The notes below the pieces were generated by a model. That model ran no database searches. It saw nothing but the letters and a program-made list of their open reading frames with translations, and was not told the origin of the DNA. Positions 1 to 10,900 of a stretch of DNA of 64,000 bases are shown here, piece by piece. Where the stretch lies: contig SDUX01000004.1 in the NCBI GenBank assembly GCA_008729055.1, forward strand, positions 2,108,001 to 2,172,000, in the 5' to 3' direction. A program made the position numbers and the translations under genes. This stretch comes from Pyropia haitanensis (taxonomy: Eukaryota > Rhodophyta > Bangiophyceae > Bangiales > Bangiaceae). The number at the start of each line of letters is the position of its first letter. The first letter of the stretch is position 1.

Positions 1-224
1 GGGGGACGAGGCCGTTTTGTCCCCACGGCCGCCGTCACCCCACCACCACCTCTCCTTGTCACACGCACACACACGCCAATAGACTACCCCAGCGGCGGTC
101 ACTGGCAGTGAATCCAGCCCCTCGCAATCTCCACCCTACCCACTCCAACCCCCCCCTTCTCTCAACCCCCGTCCCCCCCTGCCACGCCGTCACGCCCCCC
201 CCCCCCCCCCCCACCTCCACTCCC

Positions 225-729
225 TCACCGCTGCAGCAGGCGGTACGAGTCAATCGCGGCGCGGAGCTCCGCCTCCACCGCCGGCCACTCCTCCTCCCGC
301 GCCTGCGCGGTGAGCGTGACGATCCACCGGCCCGGCTGCAAGCTAAACACCGTCAGCAGCCGCCGCGACGGCCCGTCCCGCACGCGCATCTTGTACTCAA
401 ACACGTACGCATTGTCGGCGGGCCGCTTGGCGACCGCCACCATCTCGGACGCGACGCCCTTGCCGCTGCTGCCGAGGATCGTCCGCGCCACATTGTCGAC
501 GCTCCCAAACGAGGTCAGCGCGGTAAAGTCTGACGACACGCCCGTCGCGACGACCGACAGGTTGCTGTCGCTGCCGCTCGTCTTGTGCGTGTAGACGGTG
601 AGGCGGCGGCCGCCAGAGATGGCCGTGTCGACGCGCGTGAAATCCGCCGAGGGGGGGGGGGTGTAGCTAAAGCCCACCAGCTCGTCTGTGACCGCCGCGT
701 CGGCGGTGGCGCCGCCGGGCGCGACGGCG

Positions 730-761
<32 letters not shown>

Positions 762-1045
762 GGCCTGCGGCGGCGGGCCGACGGTGGCGAGCGCGGCCGC
801 CGCCGCCGCCGCGGCGGCGGTCGACAGCGCCGCCCGGCGGGTGAGGCGTGCGGCGGCAGGGGCGGTGGTGGCGGCGGCGGCAGGGCGGGCAGCGTCGGCG
901 GCAGGGGGAGTGGCGGCGGCGGCCGAGGGGGGGGGGTCCCCGCGCGGGCGCCCACGCCGCCGCGGTGGGCGACACGCCCGCCGGTGCGGGCGGACGCGCC
1001 GGGCAGGGGCGACGCCGGCAGGAAGGCAGCGGGGGTGGACGCCAT
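225..1045 (-). CDS. PsbP-domain thylakoid lumen protein (frameshifted in the transit peptide)
   Basis: The C-terminal ~150 residues match the PsbP fold: a first strand around GFSYTPPPSADFTRVD, a middle stretch VYTHKTSGSDSNLSVV, then DNVARTILG, YVFEYKMRV, and a last helix ending SYRLLQR. Before it is a lumen signal of Tat type (LTRRAALS followed by an Ala-rich hydrophobic run), preceded by a Ser/Thr/Arg-rich, acid-poor region typical of a plastid transit peptide. The best start is the ATG at 1045 (MASTPAAFLPA), which lies in another frame. The two frames join near a run of ten G at 927-936, where one base appears to be missing. PsbP-like proteins act at the lumenal face of photosystem II or in its assembly; which paralogue this is cannot be told. 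An Ala-run insert (CCG repeats, about 720-770) sits between signal and mature domain. The alternative to a frameshift is a short intron, but I see no convincing splice pair. Confidence 0.72.
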
Positions 1046-1470
1046 GGCGGGTGGGGGTGGCGGGGGGGGGGGGGGGGTTGGGGGTGTGGGAAGGGTAGAG
1101 GGAGGGAGTGCCGGGCCACAGGGGAGTAGGGCGCGGGCCAGTCCGCAACTGACGGGGCAGGGGCGGGGGTGGCGAGCGGCGAGTCTGGGGGGATGAATGT
1201 GGGGTGGCACGCAGGTCTGGTAGGCGCAGCAGACCACAGCGTGGGGAGGGTGGAAGCGGGTAGAAGAGGGCAAGGTGGGAAAGTGTGCTGGGGGTGCGAG
1301 GGGGGGTGCCGACGGTCAAGGTGGATCGACGTGCAGTGCAGTACTACGGGCGCGGTTCTTGACGGAGGGGCGGGAGGGGCATCGGCCGAGGCACCGTGGA
1401 GGGCTCTGGTACAACGCACACGAGATCCGGCCGTCCATCCGCGCACGGAGGTAGTATTCCAAAGAAAACG
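1046..1470. other. Upstream region of the PsbP-like gene
   Basis: This is GC-rich spacer between the PsbP-like start and the first inverted repeat. It has a long G run near 1060-1077. From about 1430 to 1470 it is weakly similar, in inverted orientation, to sequence outside the matching repeat at 19456-19503, so the transposon end may begin here. No gene is seen. Confidence 0.5.
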
Positions 1471-1518
1471 ACCCACAACGGATCCGTCGTGTAGGTGGGC
1501 TACTAATCCGTTGTGGGT
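1471..1518 (+). repeat. Outer inverted repeat A, left copy
   Basis: This is a 48-bp unit that is itself palindromic at its ends: acccacaacggat at 1471-1483 is the reverse complement of 1506-1518. An almost identical copy (one difference by eye) lies in the opposite orientation at 19456-19503. Flanking similarity continues outward for about 40 bp. I read it as part of a transposon terminus. Confidence 0.75.
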
Positions 1519-1541
1519 CGCTCTGAGGGGTGTTGGGGGGT

Positions 1542-1624
1542 ACACGGAGAAACGCTCCAAACCCCGACGCTGTTTCCCATGCCGTGGGGGCACCTCGACA
1601 CTTTGCGCCCCCCCCCTGAGAAGG
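1542..1624 (+). repeat. Inner inverted repeat B, left copy
   Basis: About 82 bp match the reverse complement of 12089-12170, including an exact 21-bp core at 1557-1577 (begins ccaaaccccgac). The pair flanks the transposase and protease genes in inverted orientation, as transposon terminal repeats do. Confidence 0.7.
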
Positions 1625-2439
1625 CCCTTCCAGAGCCGGTCGACCTCGACACTTTCGCCCGCCCTGATTGGCTGTGAGAGCCGGTCTCGCGCCTGTTACG
1701 TGGATCACTACTGGCCAATCACTCGACGTCCTCAGATGGCCTCCACTTGGCACCTGCCCAAATGAAGATATTGAATGTTCCGCGGCCTTCTACAATTAGG
1801 GTTTATTGCGCATCAATCGGGTCTGGTGGCAGCCACTGCAGGGGCACCCTGCGCGACCGACCACCTCGCTTCTTGCCGCTGTTGGGGGGGGGGGGAGGGG
1901 GCCGAATGTACCCCTCCGCCACCGCCGATCCTCGCCGCGGTGCCGCGCCCCGCTACGGTCGCCCGCCCCGGTCCCGCCCCGCCCCGCCCTGCGGCGGCGA
2001 CGCCGTCGCTGCCGCGGTCGGCGACGTCCTCGGCAGCGGGGCGTTTTATTGGGTTGTTGGTCGTCCCCTGGCGGCACTGCTGCGTCTGCCGGGGTCGGCT
2101 CGGATCGCGTTTTCGCAGCGCTGCTCCCTTCCATCGGTCTCTTTGAGGCTCTGCCTTCCTCCCTTCCCCCTCCTCCCTCCCCTCTCCGCCGCGGTGCCTA
2201 CGGACGCTGTCGTCAAGACTGGTTTGGTGCTACCCGTGTCAGGCGACCGCCGCAGCGGGTACGGCCGTTGCCGCCACGGCTACATTGCTGTGAGCCCTCT
2301 CCGCCCGCCCCCGCGGCGGGTGCGGCCGTCGCTGCCGCTGCTTGATTCGGCGCGTCCCACCGCCGCTTGCCGCGGCAACGTTTGCGGTCGTCGCCGGCCG
2401 TGCCAGCTACGCAAACATCTTCCCGCGTCGGCGCCCGTC

Positions 2440-5400
2440 ATGTCGCGCTATCCTCTGACGGTGAGCGCAGCAAGCGTGTTGGCTGCAAGCGGATGCGCTG
2501 TGTGGTCCCTGTTGCTGGCGGCCGCTTGGGTGGCTGCCGTCGCTGTCTGTGCGGCGGCCGCACCCGGCGAAGGGCCCTCTAAAGCTCCCTCGGCGGCATC
2601 GAATGGCGGTGGCCTGCGCACCGTCGAGGTTGAGACCGACGTCTTGTTTGAGTACTCGTCGGCAGCCTCGCTGTTCCCAGACCTAGGCGGTCCATCGAGG
2701 TGGGCAGCGCGGGCGGGTGTCTCAGTGGCGTCGCGTCCTTCCATGACAACGACGCATCAATTCGACGGCGGCAGCATCGACTACTCCAACGCCGATGCCA
2801 TCATGTCGGGCGACGCCAACGTGGCCATCCCAAAGCGTGGCTTCGACCCTGCGGACGCCAAGAACTGTGGCACCGGGTGGCAGCAAGAGGGGCCGGGACG
2901 GGTGGAGGGCTCGGGGCTGAAGCTGCGCGCGTCGCTCGACGACGTGCTTGTCGTTATGTTTGCGACAGCGGCCCAGCAAAGCCTCAAACAGCTGTTCGAC
3001 TCGACCACGCAGACCTTCCAGTCGTTGGCGGGCTTGCGGCAGCTGCGGCGGTCTCTGGAGCGCATCACCTACAAGGCTTTGCGCGGCCGTGCTTGGGACC
3101 TGGCGCCGAGTGGCGCCATCGGGGTCGTTCTTCGTTTTGGAGGCCTGGGTGCACGCAATGGCAAGGGGCAGCACGAGCTGCTGGTGGTTACGGCATCGCT
3201 GGTGGGGCTGGACTTGGTGGTTGCTTGCAGTGCCGAGGAACGGTGCCTCGGCGACGGCGGGTGCTCCATGCGCACGTCGATGGTGGGAGCGCTCGAGAAG
3301 GTACGCGTGGCGATGGGGGTAAGCATGGACGACCTCTTCATGGTGCTGAGCGCGCCGCTTAAGACCGGACGCCTCGAGGCGGGGCGGGGCGTGTTGTACG
3401 GGGAGAAGACTTGTGTCGTTCGGAACGGCAACAGCAGCTGGCCCTTCTCCGCCGTGCGCTGCACGCGCGGCGGCTCGTGGGTCTGCTTGTCCTGCCGAAC
3501 CGGCGACGGCACGTGTGGCCACGCTCGTGCCGCTGTGGCGGCTGCGAAGGCGGAACTGGAGGGGCCGGACCACAGCTCTGACTCCGAGGTGGAGAGGGAG
3601 GATGGGAGCGAGGAACGGCTGCTGGCGCTGTCTGGTCTGAGCGCGGCCGGTGCGGCCGGCGACGCAGAGGCGGCCGGCGCCGTGGAGCTGCCGCCGCACC
3701 TGCCAGGTGCCACCGAGGCCCTTCTGCCGGTCAACCGGTTCAAGTGGTCGTCCCGATCTCACTCCCCCCGACATCTGGTGCCCCCTGTAGTCGCCCAGAA
3801 GGAGCGCGCGGACCTGATGCGCGCTCTCCGCGACCCATCGCAACCTGTAAGGTACGGGGCCGGCGCCTTGTGCCCGTACTGCCTCGTCGGCCGGGCGGAC
3901 AACACGCGCATCGACCTCAAAACATGCAAGGTGGAGTTTGAGGACGGTGTCGTACGAGCCACGGTGGAGACGTGGCGCTGTCACCAATGCCTCTTCCGGG
4001 TGTTGCCCGACGGCAAGGCTCGAGGGGTCGTCTTCCACTCCTGCTACACCGCCTACTCGGAGGCTTTTTTATTTGAGGTGGCCGTCAACCTCGCTCGCAA
4101 CGGCAGCTCCGTGCACTCGGCGTCCTACTTGCGCGAGGCATTCATGGAGCTGCACACCGGCAGCAAGTACCCGCTCGCGTCAAAGCGCATGCGGACCGTC
4201 AAGGTATTGAGGAGCGCGCTGCTGTTGTACCTGGCCCTGGTCATCAAAGGCCTCCCGTACGACACGGTCTCGTGCGCCACGTGCCGGCGCGCTGACGGGA
4301 GCTACGCGCTGGTGTCGTTTGATGGCCTGCAGCTGGGCTACCGCGTCAAGTACAAGATGGCGTTCACCCGCACCGACATCAAGATCCACGCTGAGCCGCG
4401 CGCATCACTGGTGCCCTGCATGATCACCGACGAGGCCATGTCGAAAGCCATCGGCTCGGTGCTGTCTGTGAAGCGGGAGGTCTTGTCCGCCAAGTCGTCC
4501 AAAGCCATTACCACCTTGGCTGCAATGCGCGGCCATGTGATGGCGTTGGCGATGCTTCTCGGCAACATCTTTGTGGACGGCGTCGAGAAGTCCTTTGCAG
4601 GCGACAGGCCACATTTGGATGGCGGGTCGGGGGAGCGCGGGTGGGACCCGATGGTCGACGGGGGCGCCTCGCCGGAGCTGGTGGCGTTTCTCCGTGGGGC
4701 GTTTGACGTGCGGACGGCGGCAAGGTCGATTGCCATATCGATTGAGGCCGCTGCCGACGACCTGCGGCGGCGTGTGCCGGTCGCCCTCATGCAGCGAGTG
4801 CACGCGCTCGTTGTTGATGTGCCGCCGGCTGCTGCTGTCCCCCCCCTCGCGTCGTTGGTCGCCCCTGGCGGCGACTCAGGGCTGTCCGCGGCGGACAAGG
4901 AGCGCGGACGGAAGCGCGTGCGGCAGACGGTCGAGAATGGGTCGGGCAGCGAGTCGTCCTCGTCTTCCCAGACTACCAGCGGCTCCGAGGTCCTTTTGAG
5001 CGAGGACGACGACGGCTTTGACTTGCCGCGGCCTCTTCCCAAGCAAGTCAAGGAGGTCTGGGAGCGCGATGCACCGCTGCTTGCCTACGGGGAGGCGTTG
5101 GAGGAGCCGGCGCTGGCCACGACGGGCGGGGCCATGGGCGCGGCGCGTCTGCTCACGTTGAGCCTGCCGCTTTTGCCCCACGTACCCAGCACGGCGGCGT
5201 CCGCGTTGAAGGTGATCGAGTTTGTGCGTGCTGTGGTGGTTGACCCCGTCGTCGTGTGGGCGCCGCAGGGTTCCTGGGTGGCGGTGGACAAGCTGGTCGC
5301 TGTGCTGCGTTCCGAGAGCTTTTCTTTGCCATCTCTAGCCGCAGTTTTGAGACTGCCTCTCGTCGCAGAGCAGCGCCTTCTCCGTGGCGCCGTCGCTTGC

Positions 5401-6336
5401 CTGGGCCCGGGTCTGGTTACCAACCCCCATCTCCGCGTCCTGCTGGCCGATGTGCTGTCTGGCCTCAAGAGGCGCGTTGCAGAGTACGACAAGTGGGTCG
5501 GGGACGCGGACGGAACGGCTGCCGTCGAGGGCAATGCGCTTGACGCGCTGAGGGGTGCCATGGCTGCCGCTCACCCGCTACACACGTTCTCCCACAGGGA
5601 CTACACCGGGGGGTGGCTGCTGCCGCCGGCGTCGGTGATGACCTACCGGTCCGTGTACGGCGAGTACACGGACCAGTGGGACGACTACCTGCGGACCGGG
5701 ATATGGGCGCCCGGCCTCCCCGTTCTGCGCCCCATGCCGGGCTTCTCGGGCGCGGCGACGGTCAACACGGACCTGCCATTTTGCAGACACGACATGGGCA
5801 AGGAAAACACTCACACGGGCGGCACGGTCGGCGTCTTTTGTGGCTGTGCCCACCCGAAGTGCATCGGCGTGATGGTGCTGACGGGGTCGGAGAGCCAGCG
5901 GATGCCCCTCGAGTTTGTGGCGCAGCGGTTTGTAAAGATGCCTTCGACGATTGTTTACGATTTTGCGTGCGCTACGCTGAAGTCGGCGCTGGTGCGGTTG
6001 CCCTACCTTGCGCGCCGCGTCGCCCTCAAGTGCGACCGCTTTCACTGGCGGGAGAACCACACGGACTGCTCGGGCGCCATGAGCCCCGACTCGTATGTGT
6101 CGTTGGACGGCGTCAACACATCGGCGTGCGAGGAGCGCAACGCCCTGTCCCGCCGGCAGCAGCATCACCTCCGGCAAATGAAGCAAGACCAGTTCATCAC
6201 CTTCACCGTGTACCAGCAGGTGCTAGCCAACGCTGTGGCAATGCACCGAGACAACAAGACAATGGGGGTGACGTGCAAGTGGCCGGAGTGGTATCGACGC
6301 ACCCACGTCGACGTGTCCACCTCCAAGAATAAATGA
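2440..6336 (+). CDS. KDZ-type transposase (SWIM-like zinc finger plus KDZ catalytic core)
   Basis: The frame is open from 1747, but the first ~230 codons are proline/arginine-rich low complexity. The ATG at 2440 gives 1298 residues and is my preferred start, though an upstream exon is possible. In order: a SWIM-like cluster near residues 350-362 (CLSC then CGH); a zinc-ribbon-like region 478-517 (CPYC ... CHQC); CATC near 613 followed by VSFDGLQLGY, the usual first acidic block; a Ser/acidic disordered linker near 830-865; a CGCAHPKC block near 1133; then YDFAC (about 1173), CDRFHWRENHTDC (about 1198) and CEERNALSRR (about 1230). The last three are the hallmark of the KDZ core. The enzyme would cut and rejoin the element's ends. 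The stop codon overlaps an AATAAA (6328-6333). The hydrophobic stretch just after the ATG mimics a signal peptide, which is unlikely for a transposase. The frame is undamaged. Confidence 0.75.
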   Translation: MSRYPLTVSAASVLAASGCAVWSLLLAAAWVAAVAVCAAAAPGEGPSKAPSAASNGGGLRTVEVETDVLFEYSSAASLFPDLGGPSRWAARAGVSVASRPSMTTTHQFDGGSIDYSNADAIMSGDANVAIPKRGFDPADAKNCGTGWQQEGPGRVEGSGLKLRASLDDVLVVMFATAAQQSLKQLFDSTTQTFQSLAGLRQLRRSLERITYKALRGRAWDLAPSGAIGVVLRFGGLGARNGKGQHELLVVTASLVGLDLVVACSAEERCLGDGGCSMRTSMVGALEKVRVAMGVSMDDLFMVLSAPLKTGRLEAGRGVLYGEKTCVVRNGNSSWPFSAVRCTRGGSWVCLSCRTGDGTCGHARAAVAAAKAELEGPDHSSDSEVEREDGSEERLLALSGLSAAGAAGDAEAAGAVELPPHLPGATEALLPVNRFKWSSRSHSPRHLVPPVVAQKERADLMRALRDPSQPVRYGAGALCPYCLVGRADNTRIDLKTCKVEFEDGVVRATVETWRCHQCLFRVLPDGKARGVVFHSCYTAYSEAFLFEVAVNLARNGSSVHSASYLREAFMELHTGSKYPLASKRMRTVKVLRSALLLYLALVIKGLPYDTVSCATCRRADGSYALVSFDGLQLGYRVKYKMAFTRTDIKIHAEPRASLVPCMITDEAMSKAIGSVLSVKREVLSAKSSKAITTLAAMRGHVMALAMLLGNIFVDGVEKSFAGDRPHLDGGSGERGWDPMVDGGASPELVAFLRGAFDVRTAARSIAISIEAAADDLRRRVPVALMQRVHALVVDVPPAAAVPPLASLVAPGGDSGLSAADKERGRKRVRQTVENGSGSESSSSSQTTSGSEVLLSEDDDGFDLPRPLPKQVKEVWERDAPLLAYGEALEEPALATTGGAMGAARLLTLSLPLLPHVPSTAASALKVIEFVRAVVVDPVVVWAPQGSWVAVDKLVAVLRSESFSLPSLAAVLRLPLVAEQRLLRGAVACLGPGLVTNPHLRVLLADVLSGLKRRVAEYDKWVGDADGTAAVEGNALDALRGAMAAAHPLHTFSHRDYTGGWLLPPASVMTYRSVYGEYTDQWDDYLRTGIWAPGLPVLRPMPGFSGAATVNTDLPFCRHDMGKENTHTGGTVGVFCGCAHPKCIGVMVLTGSESQRMPLEFVAQRFVKMPSTIVYDFACATLKSALVRLPYLARRVALKCDRFHWRENHTDCSGAMSPDSYVSLDGVNTSACEERNALSRRQQHHLRQMKQDQFITFTVYQQVLANAVAMHRDNKTMGVTCKWPEWYRRTHVDVSTSKNK

Positions 6337-7428
6337 TGCAATGGCTTTACTGTCTCTGACTTTGTCGCTGGACGGTAGCTTTATAGCCGTCGCACTGCAA
6401 CCGGGCGAAGGGCACCCGAGTGGGGCGGCGGGCACGCCGTCTCATCCACTAGCATGCCCCAACCGTCAGCTCACACCGCCCCGGCTGTCTCCTTTTCCAC
6501 CCTCGGAGCCTACGTCCCCAGTCAATTGCAACATCTTCATCACGCACCCCGCCAGAGGACTCCTCTATTCGCAGCGCCCACCCCGCCTGTCGGCAACAGC
6601 AGACTACCGCACCGGGGGAGGTCAGAGGAGTGCCCTGACTTGTGTGACCACAGCCGCCTAGAGTGGTGGGCTTGGTGGCGCGGGCGTCCAAGGGGGCGCT
6701 GGCAGTGGAATGCTGTATGGTCGCGACCGGGACAAGCAGCCGCATTGGCCGCGTCGTCCGTGCCTGTGGCAACGCGACGGCGGTGCACACCCGTCTTGCA
6801 ACGGCTACCTTTACTGTCCTGGCAGCCGTGCCCGCAGCGCCCGCTGCTCTACGGACCGCCAGCAGTGAGGCCCGATGCGGCAACTGGCAGGCTGGAAAAG
6901 GGCCTCGGCTCGAACTCGCTATCACTCAGAAGCCCTGATAAGGCAAAGAGCGAGCAGACAGCCTGCAGCCTGAGACTGCTGACTTGACCCCCAGTGCGAT
7001 GGCAGCCTTCCGGATTGATCAGAGGGGGGTGTCTCTGAGGGTATGTGGACCGGTTGCGGTTCTACGACTCTCAGGTGGTGCCTGCAGGAATGAACGTATG
7101 TATCTCCCGAGCCACTGTCGGTCTGGTGGGAGCCTCAGGAAGGCTACGAGGCAACCGCGGGGCGGTGGCGCGCTGCAACGGCAGCTGGGTGGTATGACAC
7201 CTCTGCGGACAACCTGATGCTCTGGGCAAGAGCGAGCGAAGTCCTGTATAGTACTTGCAGAGAGGAGACCGGCGGTTGCAGGCGCCGTGGCGCGCCGGTC
7301 TCGGTTGCGGCCATTTTCTCTCTGGTGTGGGCACGTGTCCAAGTACGTTGGACGCTGTGAGACCCAGGGTGTCGGGGTAGCCGTCCTGGGCTTTTTTTCT
7401 GTCCAGGTAGGGACGCTGCGACCGATAC
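6337..7428. other. Spacer inside the transposon
   Basis: About 1.1 kb between the transposase stop and a possible small gene. Base composition is moderate, with no long G/C runs. No conserved protein or RNA was recognised. Confidence 0.4.
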
Positions 7429-7890
7429 GTGTCTTTGCCCCCGTCTCTCAATGTGCACTCAGCTGACCTATTCTGTGACCCATCCGTACGGTCCCCTCTT
7501 ACCATTGTGGCATTCAAATGCAAAACGGACCCTCCTCTCGTGTCTCAGCGCGTGATGACCGCTGCCCCACATCCCACCAGGCCAGGCGCTTGGCAGCAGT
7601 CCCCACTGGCGGGAGAGGCCGCGGTGGACGCCTCCACCGGCAGCTCGCGGGTACAATGCGTGGACGAGCCCCTCACGGCTACGCGGTGGACGACTGCGTC
7701 ACGACTGCCGGCGTCCAAGCAGCGCATCCCGCAACGCTACACGTCCGCCTTGCTGCAGTTCCATGCCCTCGAGGCGTGGCCGGCAGTGCTCAACGAGACG
7801 GCGCGGCCGGTCACCCCACCCCTCATCATCAGTGACTACCGCGTGTGGGCGTCGGCGGCGACGCTGTACTCTACGCAATACATTCAATAA
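7429..7890 (+). CDS. Possible small protein of the transposon
   Basis: A 153-residue frame of even composition, unlike the low-complexity shadows around it. Its C-terminal half (IPQRYTSALLQFHALEAW, then IISDYRVWASAATLYS) could form helices. The stop codon overlaps an AATAAA (7886-7891), the same arrangement as at the end of the transposase gene upstream. It ends 17 bp before the stop of the convergent Ulp1 gene. No family is recognised. It may instead be a 3' exon of a longer transcript or a chance frame. Confidence 0.3.
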   Translation: MSLPPSLNVHSADLFCDPSVRSPLTIVAFKCKTDPPLVSQRVMTAAPHPTRPGAWQQSPLAGEAAVDASTGSSRVQCVDEPLTATRWTTASRLPASKQRIPQRYTSALLQFHALEAWPAVLNETARPVTPPLIISDYRVWASAATLYSTQYIQ

Positions 7891-7906
7891 AACATCTCTG
7901 CCACCG

Positions 7907-10900
7907 TCATCCCGTGGCGTCCTGCCCAATCCCCCGCTGCGCTGCGCGCGCCACACCACACTGCAAAATAAAGTACAAGAGCGACAAACGCAGGTGGTCG
8001 CCGACGACATTCAAAGATGCGATGTTCACCCCATGGATGGAACACCAAACGAACGCGAACGCAAACACCCCGCAGTTGTGGCTGTCCTGCTGCAACGGCC
8101 GGTTGACCTCCTTCTCCGTCCGCCACGGGATGTCCTCCAGCACGGCATTCTTGTACACCACCCGCCGACGGAGCTCCGCCTGCCGAGCAAAGAGAAGCAG
8201 TCTAGAGAGGATGAACTCCTTGGTAGAGGAGGTGCCGACCATGGAGTCATACATGACCACAGAGCGAGACAACAAAGAGACAGAAGCAGATATCCAATGA
8301 TAGTTACCGATGTTGAACAGCATCACAAACCGGTCGACCGACGCATCCCACGTGCTGAGCACCTCCAAAATGGACTCGACGGCGCGCTCGAGACTCACCT
8401 CCTTACCCGCAACAGTCGTGAAGGAAGCCGACTGGGAGCACGACAAGACAGCAACGGGAAGGGACTTCGTCACGCACCGGCCGTCCAGCTCCGCCAAGCT
8501 CGCGTCCAGCAGCGCATTCGTCAGGAACGCCCGTTGGCCAGCGTCGCACATGTCCTGCACGTTCACTGAGTACCCTCCAAAAGCACGATGGAAGGAAGGG
8601 GCGGGGGTAGGCGGAAGAGCCCACACACAGTCGCCAAGGAGCCTGCCAGCAATCGTGCAGCGGACCGCTGCTGCCATGGTCTTGACGCCCATCGCCTTGC
8701 CCGAACAGAAATTGAGCGGCGCAGGCAACATGTCGTTGCCCACCTCGAGCCCGCTCATCCACGACAAAAACATGCGCGACGACACGATGGCATCGTTGAA
8801 CGCCAGAACGGAGCTCATCTGGAGAAGCGTCGACTCGAACGCCAAGACAGGGTCGTGGTTGCCAAGGGTGAGGCGCACGGCCAGCTCCGTACGGCTGGCC
8901 GCATCCGATTGGGAGGGGGAGGCCGCGCGACTGGCAGCGGTCAAAGCATCAAAGCCTTGCTTGAGCAGGAAGCGCGGCAGGACGACCCGGACAGACACGC
9001 TGGCGCGCGCGGCGGCAGAGAGCTCAGCGCCGCAAAGGGACACGACAGTCAACACTGTGGACGAAGGCAGCAGAGGCACTGGCTGCCTCGTCCACACCTC
9101 GTGAAGGCGCGCACGCCCACGCGTCCGCTCCAAAACGCAAAGCGCAGCCGGCGCCATTGGAAGCATGGCGCCACTCAGACCGCCACCCGCGGCTTGCGGG
9201 TTCGTCGGGTTTTCGGCCGGCAGGGGTGTCCTGGATGCCGCTGCTGCGGCCGCGTTGGCGGCCGCCTTGGAGCGGGCCGCCAACGAATCGGCGGCGGCCT
9301 TAGCCGCGGCAGCCTTCTCCTCCGCAACCCGGGCGGCGTTCTTGGCATCCATCTCCACCAATCGCGCTCTGGCAGCCGCCGTCCACGTTTCCGCCTTCGT
9401 CCCCTTCCTCCCCTTGCCGGCCCCTTTCCCCTTCTTGATCGACTCACCCTCCTGCTGCTCCGCGCCGTGAAAGGGGTCGTTGGAGCGCTTACGCTTTTTC
9501 CTGCCGCTCGCGCGGCAGGCAGAGAAGTGCTCTTCAAAAATCTTGGCATAAAACGGCGACAGATGGACCGCCACGCAAACCATTAGCCGCTTCTTGTCGA
9601 CGCCTTGCCCCTTCGACGACCGGTGGTTGGGTGGTACAAAGTCGGACCCGTCGACGATGTGCCGCATCATGGGTGTGGACCATCGATTGGCCAGGAGGGG
9701 GACCGGGCAAAAGCGCGCCCAGGAGAAGGCGTTCTTGGCGTCGCATCGCGCCCGCAGCACTTTGGCAGCTCGAAGGAAGATCTCCTCGATGTCGCCGTAG
9801 GTGACCTCCTTGATGCTCTCAAGCCCCCCAGAGACAAGCACCGCAGCGAGGGCGTCTTCCGTCAGCGTCTTGGTGCCCATCACGCCGCCGGTCATGGCCT
9901 TGACTGCCGACCGCGTCAGCATCTGCTGCTCCGGATAAGTCGCCGCGGCCGGCGATACCGCATCCCCGATACCGTCGTCACCGTCGTGGTTGTCTTCCCC
10001 TTCTTCGGCCCCGTCCCCGCTTGTCCAACTGGCCGCCTTGCGGTCGCCGTCCTTGGCATCCACGGCGGCGCCGCCGCCGCTGCCCACGTCCGACTTGTCT
10101 TCGTTCCTGCGACCGACGGCGGAAGCCGCCTGTGACGCCCGCCGCCGGCCTTGCTTTCCCCCGCGGAATGCCCACCAGTCGTCGCACAGCTCGTCGCTCT
10201 CGGACGCTTTCATCGCGTCCGTGCCATGCCCGCAGTTGATGATGTGGCCGTAAAACGGCGACGCAGCCGACCCGTCGCCCGCTTCCAGCACAAGAAACAC
10301 GTTGGACCACTTAGGCGACGCCTCCACCAAGCCCAGCAACTGCCTCGCGGCGCCACACATCACCTGCAACAACGCCAACGACACGGCATCGAACTTTCCC
10401 CTCCGTCCCGGCGGCAGCTGCGCCCCCCCTTCCGTCGCCGGCGACGGCCGCGCCGCCTCCATCGTAGCCGGCGGCGGCTGCGCCGCCTCCTTGGTCGCCG
10501 GAGTCTCAGCTGGCGCCGTCTGAGAAGCGGCCGGCGTATGTGCCACGCTGCTCGCCTCGTTGCGCACCGGCCTCTTCGTCTTGAGGACGAAAGCGGGGGT
10601 TACCGAGGCGGGAGTGGCCGACGCCGCCGTAGCTGGTGACGACCGACGCGGGGTTCTCTTCGGCGCAGGCGTTGGAAGCGCACGTCCATGTTGAGCGGCC
10701 GCAGTGGAGGATGGAGGGGGCCGCGACGGCGGCGGCTGCGACCGCGGAAGGGGCGGCGGCGACCGCGGCGGTGGCGGTGACGGCGGCGACCGAGTCTTCG
10801 GCGGTAGCGGCTGTGACGGAGACAGCGGCGGTGGCGGCGGCGACCGAGGCCGCGGCGGTGGCGGCGGCGACCGAGGCCGCGGCGGTGGCGGCGGCGACCG

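Noticed and set aside
1747..2439. N-terminal extension of the transposase frame
   Set aside because: No stop codons but Pro/Arg-rich low complexity; the ATG at 2440 sits closer to the first varied sequence, though an upstream exon stays possible.
2440..2580. Apparent signal peptide at the transposase N-terminus
   Set aside because: The hydrophobic Ala/Leu/Val run fits a secretion signal by composition, but the downstream nuclear-type zinc and KDZ motifs make secretion implausible.
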